64,000 bases of DNA from contig NZ_JBGQOG010000001.1 in the NCBI RefSeq assembly GCF_052113705.1, forward strand, positions 310,001 to 374,000, read 5' to 3'. Positions 41,030-49,475 of this stretch are shown here, in pieces (position 1 is the stretch's first letter; each line of letters begins with the position of its first letter). Origin of the DNA: JBGQOG01 sp052113705. GTDB lineage: Bacteria; Pseudomonadota; Alphaproteobacteria; Rhodobacterales; Rhodobacteraceae. Below the pieces are notes generated by a model. The model had not been told where the DNA came from. It saw only the letters and a program-made list of their open reading frames with translations, and did not search any database. The translations under genes and the position numbers were made by a program.

Positions 41030-43226
41030 CTTTACCTATGCCGTTGACGCCGAAGGCGTGGCCACGATCACCTGGGATCTGCCCGGCAAATCCATGAACG
41101 TCCTCTCGCTCGAGGGGCTCGCCGAGCTGGACGGTTTCGTGCAGCAGGCGCTGACCGATGCGGCGGTGAAAGGCGTGATCATCACCTCGGGCAAAAAGGA
41201 TTTTGCCGGTGGGATGGATCTGAACATCATCGCTAAAATGAAGGACAGTGCCGGCGATGAACCCGCCCGTGGCCTGTTTGTAGGCGTGATGAAGATGCAC
41301 GGCGTGCTGCGCCGGATCGAGCGGGCGGGGATGGACCCGAAAACCCTGAAAGGCGGCAAACCGATTGTGGCGGCGCTGCCGGGCACCGCGCTGGGGATCG
41401 GGCTGGAACTGCCGCTCGCCTGCCACCGGATCATTGCCGCTGACAATCCCAAGGCCAAGATCGGCCTGCCGGAGATTATGGTCGGCATTTTCCCCGGCGC
41501 AGGCGGCACCACCCGGATCAGCCGCAAGCTCGGCGCGATGATGGCGGCACCGATCCTGCTGGAGGGCAAACTCTCGGACCCAAAAGCCGCAAAAGCGATG
41601 GGCATCATTGACGAGGTGGTGGCGTCGGAGGATCTGTTGTCCGCCGCCAAGGCTTGGGTGCTGGCGGCGAAAGACGCCGATCTGGTGAAGCCTTGGGATG
41701 CCAAGGGCTATAAAATGCCCGGTGGTGCCCCCTATCACCCGGCAGGCTTCATGACCTTTGTCGGCGCGAGTGCCATGGTGCATGGCAAGACGATGGGGGT
41801 CTATCCGGCGGCCAAGGCGCTGCTCAGTGCGGTATACGAAGGCGCTTTGGTGCCCTTTGATCAGGCGCTGAAGATCGAGGCGCGCTGGTTCACCAATGTG
41901 CTGATGAACCCCTCCTCCTCGGCGATGATCCGCAGCCTTTTCATCAACAAAGAGGCGCTGGAGAAAGGCGCGAACCGCCCCGCCGTGCCGGATCAATCGG
42001 TGAAAAAGGTGGGGATTCTCGGCGCAGGCATGATGGGCGCGGGCATTGCCTATGTCTCGGCCAATGCAGGCATCGAGGTGGTGCTGATCGACGCCGCGCA
42101 AGAGGCCGCCGACCGCGGCAAGGCACATTCCGAAAGCATTCTCGACAAGGGCATCGCCCGGCGCAAAGTGACGGCCGAGAAAAAGGCCGAAGTGCTGGCC
42201 CGGATCACCGCCACCACCGATTACGCGGCACTGGCGGGTTGCGATCTGATCGTTGAGGCAGTGTTTGAGGATCCGGGCGTCAAGGCGGGCGTCACCGCCA
42301 AAGCCGAAGCCGTTATCCCCGACACAGCGATTTTCGCCACCAATACCTCGACCCTGCCGATCTCGGATCTGGCCAAGGCCTCGGCCCGGCCCGCGCAATA
42401 TATCGGCATCCATTTCTTCTCGCCGGTCGACAAGATGAGCCTGGTCGAGATTATCCGCGGCCGCGAGACGGGCGATGTGGCGGTGGCCAAGGCGCTGGAT
42501 TTCGTGCGCCAGATCCGCAAGACGCCGATTGTGGTGAATGATGCGCGCTTCTTCTACGCCAACCGCTGCATCATCCCCTATATCAACGAAGGCATCCGCA
42601 TGGTTGCCGAGGGGGTGAACCCCACGCTGGTGGAAAATGCCGCAAAACTGGTGGGCATGCCGCTCGGGCCGCTGCAACTGGTCGATGAAACCTCCATCGA
42701 CCTTGGGGTGAAGATCGCCAAGGCGACCAAGGCCGCGATGGGCGATGCCTATCCCGATGGCGCGGTGGATGAGGTGCTGTTCTGGATGGCGGATCAGGGC
42801 CGGATGGGTAAAAAGGCCAATGCTGGTTTCTATGCCTATGACGACGCGGGCAAACGTCAGGGCCTTTGGGAGGGGCTTGCCGCGCACTACCCCGAAGCCG
42901 AAGCACAGCCCGAGCTGACCACCGTGCAGCACCGCCTCCTCATGGCGCAGGTGCTGGAGGCGGTGCGGGCGCTGGAAGAGGGCGTGCTGACCGACATCCG
43001 CGAAGGCGATGTCGGTGCGATCCTCGGCTGGGGCTTTGCGCCCTGGTCGGGCGGCCCGTTCTCCTGGCTCGACATCATCGGCGCGCCGCGCGCCGTGGCG
43101 ATCTGTGAGGCGCTGACGGCGGAATTCGGCCCCCGCTTCACCACGCCCACCCTGCTGCGCGATCTGGCGGCAACGGGCGAGAGCTTTTACGGGCGCTTTG
43201 GCACCCCGGCGGCGAAAGCGGCATGA
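41022..43226 (+). CDS. Bifunctional enoyl-CoA hydratase / 3-hydroxyacyl-CoA dehydrogenase (FadB/FadJ-like)
   Basis: The 734-residue protein fuses an N-terminal crotonase domain (SGKKDFAGGMDLNIIAKM oxyanion hole 1; LPGTALGIGLELPLACH oxyanion hole 2; GLPEIMVGIFPGAGGTTR with the catalytic Glu region) to an NAD-binding 3-hydroxyacyl-CoA dehydrogenase (VGILGAGMMGAGIAYVSANA near residue 330) and two C-terminal dehydrogenase domains. IHFFSPVDKMSLVEIIRG carries the catalytic His. It hydrates enoyl-CoA and oxidises the product to 3-ketoacyl-CoA, feeding the thiolase encoded just upstream. Its start overlaps the second cupin gene; a terminator follows the stop. Confidence 0.94.
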   Translation: MTDFTYAVDAEGVATITWDLPGKSMNVLSLEGLAELDGFVQQALTDAAVKGVIITSGKKDFAGGMDLNIIAKMKDSAGDEPARGLFVGVMKMHGVLRRIERAGMDPKTLKGGKPIVAALPGTALGIGLELPLACHRIIAADNPKAKIGLPEIMVGIFPGAGGTTRISRKLGAMMAAPILLEGKLSDPKAAKAMGIIDEVVASEDLLSAAKAWVLAAKDADLVKPWDAKGYKMPGGAPYHPAGFMTFVGASAMVHGKTMGVYPAAKALLSAVYEGALVPFDQALKIEARWFTNVLMNPSSSAMIRSLFINKEALEKGANRPAVPDQSVKKVGILGAGMMGAGIAYVSANAGIEVVLIDAAQEAADRGKAHSESILDKGIARRKVTAEKKAEVLARITATTDYAALAGCDLIVEAVFEDPGVKAGVTAKAEAVIPDTAIFATNTSTLPISDLAKASARPAQYIGIHFFSPVDKMSLVEIIRGRETGDVAVAKALDFVRQIRKTPIVVNDARFFYANRCIIPYINEGIRMVAEGVNPTLVENAAKLVGMPLGPLQLVDETSIDLGVKIAKATKAAMGDAYPDGAVDEVLFWMADQGRMGKKANAGFYAYDDAGKRQGLWEGLAAHYPEAEAQPELTTVQHRLLMAQVLEAVRALEEGVLTDIREGDVGAILGWGFAPWSGGPFSWLDIIGAPRAVAICEALTAEFGPRFTTPTLLRDLAATGESFYGRFGTPAAKAA

Positions 43227-43230
43227 AAAA

Positions 43231-43255
43231 GGGGGCCGCATAGGCCCCCGGTTTC
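43231..43255. terminator. Terminator at the end of the acyl-CoA oxidation cluster
   Basis: GGGGGCC (43231-43237) pairs with GGCCCCC (43243-43249) around GCATA; an A run stands before it and GGTTT after it. It separates the cluster from the convergent Hint gene. Confidence 0.8.
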
Positions 43256-43278
43256 GCGAAAATCTCAGGGGTGCTGCC

Positions 43279-43944
43279 TCAGGCGGCGCCCCATTCTTCC
43301 TCAAGCCCCTCGACCAGACGCCGCGCAATATCCAGTGGCATCATGCGGTAGAGCGGTTCTTCCACGCCGATCATCAGCAGGCGCGTGACATCATCCGCGC
43401 CCGCAACCGGGCAGTGGATCATGCCGGTCCCATTGGCATAGACCAGCTCTTCACCTTCAAATTCAAGGCGGTAGACGTCCAGACGCTGATGCGGTGTCAC
43501 GCGCTCGATCCCGCGGAAGCCTTCCAGCGCCGCGGCAGGGATCAGCGCGAACGGATCGTCAAAGATCGCATCGGCCAGATCGCTTTCGACCAGCACGCCC
43601 TGATCGGGCAGCAAGAGCAGCGTTTGCGAATTGCCCAAGGCCCCCTGCGGCACCGCCAGCGGCATCGCACCCAGCGGGCAGCTGCCCGACCCGGTCCAGA
43701 GCGGCAGACGGCGGATGCCCTTCAGCGGCTGCGGGCCATGGTCAAAGGTGGTGACCAGATCGCCCAGTTTCAGCGTCTCGACCGCATGCCACTCCTCGCC
43801 GACGGCGACCAAAGTCCCGGCCAGAATGCCTTCGCTTTCGCCCGATTTGGGCGCGGGTTCTGCCAGAAGACCCGCGCGGCTGCGCCAGTCGCCTTCAATC
43901 TGCAGGGACTGCGCCCAAAGTTTTGCCGTCGAAAAACCGAGCAT
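43279..43944 (-). CDS. Hint-domain protein without the autocatalytic Cys
   Basis: The 221-residue protein has a Hedgehog/intein-type (Hint) core of the kind frequent in Rhodobacterales: GILAGTLVAVGEEWHAVETL, then KLGDLVTTFDHGPQPLKGIR, VTPHQRLDV-like segment (ERVTPHQRLDVYRLEFEGEE), and a C-terminal NGTGMIHCPVAG. Active Hint domains begin with Cys or Ser before the T-x-V strand; here the residues are Ile-Leu-Ala, so self-splicing is unlikely. AAAGGAG lies six bases before ATG 43944, which is better than the TTG at 43950. No secretion signal is evident. Function is unknown. Confidence 0.75.
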   Translation of the reverse strand: MLGFSTAKLWAQSLQIEGDWRSRAGLLAEPAPKSGESEGILAGTLVAVGEEWHAVETLKLGDLVTTFDHGPQPLKGIRRLPLWTGSGSCPLGAMPLAVPQGALGNSQTLLLLPDQGVLVESDLADAIFDDPFALIPAAALEGFRGIERVTPHQRLDVYRLEFEGEELVYANGTGMIHCPVAGADDVTRLLMIGVEEPLYRMMPLDIARRLVEGLEEEWGAA

Positions 43945-44168
43945 TTTCAACTCCTTTGCCGATCGAGATTTTCCCGATTCCGTGTTGGTTCGGCCAATTT
44001 CCGCGCATCAAGAGGTCATTCCGCGGCGAGAATGTGGCGAAAACGTGGCATTGCGGCCAAAGCAGAAACAATATGACAGAGTTTGGCCTCAAAGCCCCCA
44101 AGCCCCCCCGAATCTCGCCCCAAAACTGTGCGGGATTCGTGCAGCCTGGTTAACGGGCGAGTGGCGAC

Positions 44169-44819
44169 CTATCCAAAAATATAGGCGAAGCGCCCGATGT
44201 CCTCGGCGCACAGCCCGGCCAGATGTGCAGCATCGGCATCGGTGTAAAAGTGGCGGTAATCGCGGGGCCGTCGGCTCGTATTCGCGCGGGGCAAGGGGGC
44301 GAGGGCAAAACCCAGATGCGCTTCGAGCGGGGCCACATCCGCCTCAAAATGCTCCAGCCGGATGAAAAGGCTGCAGTGTTCGCGGCCATCGGCGCTGCGC
44401 AGATAGCTGCCATAGGGGTGCCCGGCCAGCGCGGTCACCAAGCGGGGATGGTGGATGAAATCGGAGAAGTTCAAGGTCTTGGCCAGTGTCACCTGCGGAT
44501 GCTCAAAGCGCTGTTCGCGCAGCCAGTGATAGAGGCTGACCGCCCGGTCCCAAGGGTTGCGCACCAGCGTGAAGATGAACAGATCGCGCAGATCCTCGGG
44601 CGTCACCAGCCCCGCTGCCTCGCGCAGGCCAGAGTGTTTCCACAGCCGCCCCGCCGTCTCGACGCCCTTCAACCGGCCCCGCCGTGCCCGCGCCTTGGGG
44701 GTGTCGCCCACCATGATGTCATCGGCCCGCGCCCGCGCCTCCAGCGCCAACGCCAGGGCGGTGCCGCCGGTTTTGGGAATATGCACAAAGAGATAGCGGC
44801 GGCCGCGCGACAGGATCAT
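44169..44819 (-). CDS. Sulfotransferase family protein
   Basis: The 216-residue protein has the 5'-phosphosulfate loop LFVHIPKTGGTALALALE near residue 10 and the 3'-phosphate motif LFIFTLVRNPWDRAVSLYHWL near residue 85, which define PAPS-dependent sulfotransferases (Sulfotransfer_2 type). Acceptors in this group are often extracellular polysaccharides. The ATG at 44819 starts a compact domain; the frame to 44924 overlaps the transporter gene. It is nine bases after the EamA gene stop and probably cotranscribed with it. The 224 bases between it and the Hint gene hold no other gene. Confidence 0.82.
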   Translation of the reverse strand: MILSRGRRYLFVHIPKTGGTALALALEARARADDIMVGDTPKARARRGRLKGVETAGRLWKHSGLREAAGLVTPEDLRDLFIFTLVRNPWDRAVSLYHWLREQRFEHPQVTLAKTLNFSDFIHHPRLVTALAGHPYGSYLRSADGREHCSLFIRLEHFEADVAPLEAHLGFALAPLPRANTSRRPRDYRHFYTDADAAHLAGLCAEDIGRFAYIFG

Positions 44820-44827
44820 GCCGCAGA

Positions 44828-45742
44828 TTAGCGCCGTCTGAGCGCGATCAGCAAGCCCGCGAGCACGATGAGCCCCATCCCCATCGCCTGATAGGGCCCC
44901 GGCACTTCGGACCAGATCATCCACCCCCAGAAGGCGGCGGCCGGCATCACCACATATTCAAAGACCGCCACCCGGCTGGCTTCGGCCATCTGATAGGCGC
45001 GCACCATCAAGCCAACGCCGATCAGCGATCCCAGCGCCTGCACAAAGACCCAGAAGCTGGCGGTGGCGCCGGGCCAGACCGGACCGCGCATCACGAATCC
45101 CGCCGCCCCCTCCGGCACCGCCACCGGAAACAGCGTCAGGATCGCCATGCCGATCAGCCCAAAGACGCCAAGCGCCGCGAAAAACGCGGCCGTCAAGGTG
45201 ACAGCACTTTCGCCCGCACACCATTCCCGCGTGGCAATATTGCCCAAAGCGTAAAAGAACCCCGCCGCCACCGGCACCAGACTCGCCAATCCGATCGGTG
45301 CCCCGGTCCCCGGCTTCAGCACCAGCAAGATGCCGGCAAACCCTAGGGCCACCGCGATGATCCGCACCGGCCCGATCGCATGACCATAGACGAGGCGCGA
45401 GATCAGCAGCACGAAAATCGGCGCGGTATACAGCCCCGCCGCCACCTGCGCGACCGGCAAAAACGCCAACGCCCCGAAGTAGATGAGCATCCCCGTGCCA
45501 TGCACGAGGCTCCGCGCCGCCACCCGTTTCCAGGCGCGCGGCGTCACATCCAGCCGCAACAGCGGCACCGCCACCATCAGGATCAGCGCCACCATCACGC
45601 TGCGCATCGCGTGAAACTGCCACAGCCCCATTTCGGCGGCGATGACGCGCACGTAATTATCTGTAAAGCCGATGATCAGCGCATAGCCAGAGATGGCCGC
45701 CGCCGCCGCCAGTGTCCGATTGCCCGCCGCCTGTACCGTCAT
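44828..45742 (-). CDS. EamA/DMT family transporter
   Basis: The 304-residue protein has ten predicted membrane helices in two EamA repeats: AAAAAISGYALIIGFTDNYV at the start, FHAMRSVMVALILMVAVPLL, ALAFLPVAQVAAGLYTAPIF and the second repeat with SFWVFVQALGSLIGVGLMVRA and PGPYQAMGMGLIVLAGLL. Members export amino acids, nucleotides or other metabolites. AGGGGCACGGACAGT precedes the ATG. It is upstream of the sulfotransferase gene on the same strand. Substrate is unknown. Confidence 0.85.
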   Translation of the reverse strand: MTVQAAGNRTLAAAAAISGYALIIGFTDNYVRVIAAEMGLWQFHAMRSVMVALILMVAVPLLRLDVTPRAWKRVAARSLVHGTGMLIYFGALAFLPVAQVAAGLYTAPIFVLLISRLVYGHAIGPVRIIAVALGFAGILLVLKPGTGAPIGLASLVPVAAGFFYALGNIATREWCAGESAVTLTAAFFAALGVFGLIGMAILTLFPVAVPEGAAGFVMRGPVWPGATASFWVFVQALGSLIGVGLMVRAYQMAEASRVAVFEYVVMPAAAFWGWMIWSEVPGPYQAMGMGLIVLAGLLIALRRR

Positions 45743-46094
45743 ACTGTCCGTGCCCCTGCCCCCGCGCCTTTCGCCTCGGCAAAGCCCCGGGCTGGTCGCT
45801 GGCGTTTCGATCCGCCGGGCTCTTTGGCCCCGCCGCTCACAAACGCCAAGGCGCCGCCCGCGTCCCGCCCGGAAGCGACATTCCCGCGTGCCGCATGTCG
45901 GTCACGCACGCTGGTCGCGCTGATTTTCGCACGCCGCAGGCCGGACGCAGTGCATCTGCGCGATACACTGTCGGAAAATGCCCGCAAACCGCTGTTTATG
46001 CCCAAGGAATGCGCTTACCGCCCTCTCGCGCGATTGACCCCCCGCCCCCATCGTCTATCCTGTGCCAGACCTAAGAGAGAGCAGCACCCCGCGC
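45743..46094. other. Gene-free divergent region, 352 bases
   Basis: This gap separates the divergent EamA transporter and M48-like genes. An 88-codon minus-strand frame at 45739-46005 has no recognised domain, no clear ribosome binding site and a composition like random GC-rich DNA, so it is not called. No tRNA, repeat or strong hairpin was seen; promoters of both neighbours should lie here. Confidence 0.6.
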
Positions 46095-47111
46095 ATGACC
46101 GCGCTGTCGGAATACCAACGTCTCGAATGCTCCGGCCTTTGGCGTGACGCGCCCGAGGGCCAGCGCCGTGCGGTGATCGTCTCTTTCGGAGACGCCACTT
46201 TGGTGATCTCGGATGACCGCTCGACCCGCGCCCTTGCGCATTGGTCGCTGCCTGCGGTGACCCGCGCCAATCCGGGCAAGCGGCCCGCGCTCTACATGCC
46301 GGGCACCGAACCGGGTGAAGAGCTGGAAATCGAAGATGACACGATGATCGCGGCCATTGAAAAGGTGCATGCGATCCTGGAGGCGCGGCGGCCGCATCCC
46401 GGCCGGTTGCGCTCGGTGTTGATGGGCGGCAGCCTGGCATTGGTGCTGGGTTTGGGTGTTTTCTGGATGCCCGGGGCGCTGATCGGTCAGGCGGCCTCGG
46501 TGTCGCCCTTTGCCAAACGCGTCGAAATCGGCGAAGCGGCGCTGGCGGATCTGACCACGGTGACGGGCGCTGCCTGCCACACACCGGAAGGCGACCGCGC
46601 GCTGCGCAAGCTGAGCGACCGGCTGCTGGGCACTGGCGATATCGTGGTGGTGCCGCAGGCGCTCAAGGGGGCCGTGCGGTTGCCGGGGCGCATCATCGCC
46701 CTCGGGCGGGATATGGTGGAAGATCAGGACACACCGGAAGTGCTTGGCGGTGCCATTCTGGCGACCGGCGTTGTCGCGCAAACCCAAGACCCACTGCTGT
46801 CGGTCCTGCATCACGCGGGCGTCGGGGCGGCGTTTCAGCTGCTCACCACCGGCGATCTGCCCGCGGCCTCGCTGCGGGGCTATGGGGAATGGCTATTGAC
46901 GCAGCCGCCCCTTCCCGTCGCCGAAGAGCCGCTGCTGGCCGCCTTCGCCGAGAAGGGGTTTTCGAGCGCGCCCTACGCCTATGCGCAGGATCCGACCGGC
47001 GAAAGCGTTTTGGGATTGATCGAAGCCGACCCTCTGCGCGGCGCGGCCGCGCCCGACCCGTTGCTGAGCGACGGAGAATGGGTCACGCTGCAGGCCATCT
47101 GCGACGGCTGA
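46095..47111 (+). CDS. Membrane protein resembling an M48 peptidase without the HExxH motif
   Basis: The 338-residue protein has a soluble N-terminal domain (1-100) with strands such as RAVIVSFGDATLVISDD and LAHWSLPAVTRANP, which resembles the module before the membrane span in some M48 metallopeptidases. One transmembrane segment follows (SVLMGGSLALVLGLGVFW, about 107-125). The region DIVVVPQALKGAVRLPGRII and MVEDQDTPEVLGGAILATGV aligns in pattern with the M48 core (LPGG, then E-x-x-x-VLAHE), and HHAGVGAAFQLLTTGD follows as in that family, but HExxH is replaced by ATGVV. It is thus probably inactive. The ribosome binding site is weak (AGAGAGCAGC). Assignment rests on eye alignment. Confidence 0.6.
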   Translation: MTALSEYQRLECSGLWRDAPEGQRRAVIVSFGDATLVISDDRSTRALAHWSLPAVTRANPGKRPALYMPGTEPGEELEIEDDTMIAAIEKVHAILEARRPHPGRLRSVLMGGSLALVLGLGVFWMPGALIGQAASVSPFAKRVEIGEAALADLTTVTGAACHTPEGDRALRKLSDRLLGTGDIVVVPQALKGAVRLPGRIIALGRDMVEDQDTPEVLGGAILATGVVAQTQDPLLSVLHHAGVGAAFQLLTTGDLPAASLRGYGEWLLTQPPLPVAEEPLLAAFAEKGFSSAPYAYAQDPTGESVLGLIEADPLRGAAAPDPLLSDGEWVTLQAICDG

Positions 47112-47178
47112 GGTCAGCGCTGCGGGCGTTCTGCAGGATCCGCCCAAACGGCGGATGGATGCCGGGATCACCATGATG

Positions 47179-47204
47179 AAAGGCCGCCCCGAAGGGCGAC
47201 CTTT
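47179..47204. terminator. Bidirectional terminator between the M48-like and SPOR genes
   Basis: AAAGGCCGCCC (47179-47189) pairs with GGGCGACCTTT (47194-47204) around CGAA with one C-A mismatch. A and T ends suit both convergent genes. Confidence 0.8.
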
Positions 47205-47244
47205 CTGCTCACTGCTCGATTATTCTTATGCCGTCCCTCAGGTC

Positions 47245-48777
47245 TCAGCGGGCGAAAGCGTCGTGAAATCCCGCAGCACGGGCATTCGACAGCGCCATCA
47301 CCAAAGTCGGTGCATCTGCAAAGGGTCCAGCCAACACGACCTGCAACGCACGCCCCTTTTGCGTCAGCTGCGAGGTGGCCACCGGCAGGCCCAATGCGCG
47401 CAGACGCGCGCGGCTGGCCTCGGCATTGCCCGGCTCGGCAAAGGTGCCCACCTGCACATAGCGGGCGGCCTGCATAAGGCGCTGCGTCGGCGCGTCGCTG
47501 GGCTGCTGCGTGGCGGCCATCGCGGTTGCATATCCCACCGGGGCCACCGGCTTGGCCGCGCGGCGCTGTGCGGGCAGGTTCGATGAGCTCATCGTCACCC
47601 GGGGCGCGGCGGGGGCAACCACCTGCACCTGACGGCTGCGCAGCCGGGCCGGCACATGGTCATCCCACAGCAGCGCCATCTGGGCATTGCCCTCGGGCGT
47701 GCCCATCGCCCGCGCCGGGTTCAGGCGGTCATCCTGCCAAACGGCGCTGTATCCTGCCGGAATTGCCGGAAGTGCAGGCGCAACCCCGGCCACCATCGGC
47801 AATCCCGGCACCTGAATGGTGTTGAGGTAGCTGACCGGATCCTCGGCCTGCGGGCCACAACGGACCACGGCACGGCCGTTGCTCATCATATAGCGCTGCG
47901 CGATGGGCGAGAGGTTCGGACAGGCGGAATAGCCCCCCGGCAGCGGATCTTGCGAAATGATCGCCACCGGTGCGCCCGGCTGCGGGCTGGCCATGGTGCG
48001 GGCCCGCGCGGCGGTCGACGCGCCGGAACTGGTGGCCTGCGTGCGCGGATTGCCCGAGCGGGCGGGCACCAAAGCCACATAGGGATTGGCGCGACGTTCG
48101 GCTTCGGCGGCGGCCACCTCGGCGGAGACATAGGGCGAGACATAGCCACCCGCCCCTGCGGCTGTCGCCACCATTGGCACTTCGGGCCCCGCGAGCGGCG
48201 CGCCAGCGCCCCCCCCCACGGACAGGGTCACCGCGCTGCCAGTGCCGGAAATAACGATGTCGGAGGCCGGAGCCTCTGCGCGGGCGGCGGCAGCGGCCAG
48301 ACCAATCTTCGGCGGCGTGGTCGTGAGCGCGATGGTCGGCATCGGGGCGCCGGGACGTGCGGCGCCAAACAATGGCCGGGCGGCCACTTTCGGCGTCGGC
48401 GTCGGCGCCGCAACCGGCGCGGCGGCCACCTGCGGCGGCGGGGCGACCGGCGAGGACGGGGCAACCGGCGCCGCTGCCGCGGGCCGTGCCGGCGCGGCAC
48501 CCGCCGTCATCGCGATCACCGGCGCGCCTGCCGCCAGACTGGGCTTGTAGCCGCAAACATGCTCGCCACTGCGGCCAACACGGGGGACCCAGGTCACATT
48601 GCCGCCATAGCCCGCCCGGATAAAGACGCAACCGGAACTGTCAACATATTGACGTTCCTTGAAATTTGCCGAGGGCAGCTCGGCGGGTGCATTCACATCC
48701 AGCGACCGGGCATGGGCAAGCCCCGCCCCCAGCACCGCTGCCAACATTCCCGCCGTCACAACCCCGACAAACCGCAT
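47245..48777 (-). CDS. Exported SPOR-domain protein with a long low-complexity region
   Basis: The 510-residue precursor has a signal peptide cut near GLAHA-RS. A short N-terminal domain with two Cys (YVDSSGCVFIRAGYGG, EHVCGYKPS) is followed by about 200 residues rich in Ala and Pro, a second Cys pair region (ACPNLSPIAQRYMMSNGRAV, then VRCGPQAEDP), and a C-terminal SPOR domain (residues about 437-510; ARYVQVGTFAEPGNAEASRA through AGPFADAPTLVMALSNARA). SPOR domains bind denuded septal peptidoglycan, so a role in division or cell-wall remodelling is likely. ATG 48777 is chosen over the GTG three bases earlier. It is downstream of upp by 65 bases. Confidence 0.85.
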   Translation of the reverse strand: MRFVGVVTAGMLAAVLGAGLAHARSLDVNAPAELPSANFKERQYVDSSGCVFIRAGYGGNVTWVPRVGRSGEHVCGYKPSLAAGAPVIAMTAGAAPARPAAAAPVAPSSPVAPPPQVAAAPVAAPTPTPKVAARPLFGAARPGAPMPTIALTTTPPKIGLAAAAARAEAPASDIVISGTGSAVTLSVGGGAGAPLAGPEVPMVATAAGAGGYVSPYVSAEVAAAEAERRANPYVALVPARSGNPRTQATSSGASTAARARTMASPQPGAPVAIISQDPLPGGYSACPNLSPIAQRYMMSNGRAVVRCGPQAEDPVSYLNTIQVPGLPMVAGVAPALPAIPAGYSAVWQDDRLNPARAMGTPEGNAQMALLWDDHVPARLRSRQVQVVAPAAPRVTMSSSNLPAQRRAAKPVAPVGYATAMAATQQPSDAPTQRLMQAARYVQVGTFAEPGNAEASRARLRALGLPVATSQLTQKGRALQVVLAGPFADAPTLVMALSNARAAGFHDAFAR

Positions 48778-48842
48778 CACCGCCCCCGCATTCGCTTAGC
48801 CGAAAATGGCGCAATTGTGGCAGCAAGTAAAGGATTATTGCC

Positions 48843-49475
48843 CTATTTAGTACCAAACATGCGGTCGCCCGCATCCCCTAGGCCTGGAACAATATATCCA
48901 TGGTCATTCAGCTTTTCATCCACAGATGCTGTGACAATCGGCACATCGGGATGCGCTTCCTGCATCCGCTTCACGCCCTCGGGCGCGGCCAGCAGGCAGA
49001 GGAACCGGATGTTCTTGGCGCCCTTTTCCTTCAGCAGATCCACCGCTGCAACCGAGGAATTGCCGGTGGCCAGCATCGGGTCGACCACGATGACCATCCG
49101 GTCCTCCAACTCGGCCGGAACCTTGCAGTAATATTGCACCGGTTGCAGCGTCTCGGGGTCTCGGTAAAGACCGACAAAGCCCACCCTCGCCGCCGGGATC
49201 AGTTCCAGAATGCCATCCATCAGCCCGTTCCCGGCCCGCAGGATCGAGATCAGCGCCAGCTTCTTGCCGTCCAGGATCGGCGCTTCCATCGGCTGAATCG
49301 GCGTTTCGATCCAACGGGTGGTCATTTCCAGACCGCGCGTCACCTCATAGGCCAGAAGCAGGCTGATTTCCCGCAAAAGCCGCCGGAAACTCGCGGTCGA
49401 GGTGTCCTTGTCCCGCATCAGGGTCAGCTTGTGCTGCACGAGGGGGTGATCGACGATTGTCAGATGTTCAGACAT
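48843..49475 (-). CDS. upp: Uracil phosphoribosyltransferase
   Basis: Upp makes UMP from uracil and PRPP. The 210-residue enzyme has TIVDHPLVQHKLTLMRDKDT at the start, EVTRGLEMTTRWIETPI, the PRPP loop MVIVVDPMLATGNSSVAAVD and the C-terminal uracil loop LNDHGYIVPGLGDAGDRMFG. The usual LATGGS is LATGNS here. Its start overlaps the add stop by eight bases. It is the last gene of the nucleoside salvage operon and captures uracil released by thymidine/uridine phosphorolysis. Confidence 0.97.
   Translation of the reverse strand: MSEHLTIVDHPLVQHKLTLMRDKDTSTASFRRLLREISLLLAYEVTRGLEMTTRWIETPIQPMEAPILDGKKLALISILRAGNGLMDGILELIPAARVGFVGLYRDPETLQPVQYYCKVPAELEDRMVIVVDPMLATGNSSVAAVDLLKEKGAKNIRFLCLLAAPEGVKRMQEAHPDVPIVTASVDEKLNDHGYIVPGLGDAGDRMFGTK

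Noticed and set aside
45739..46005. 88-codon minus-strand frame in the largest gene-free gap
   Set aside because: Basic, low-complexity product overlapping the transporter start, without ribosome binding site or known domain.
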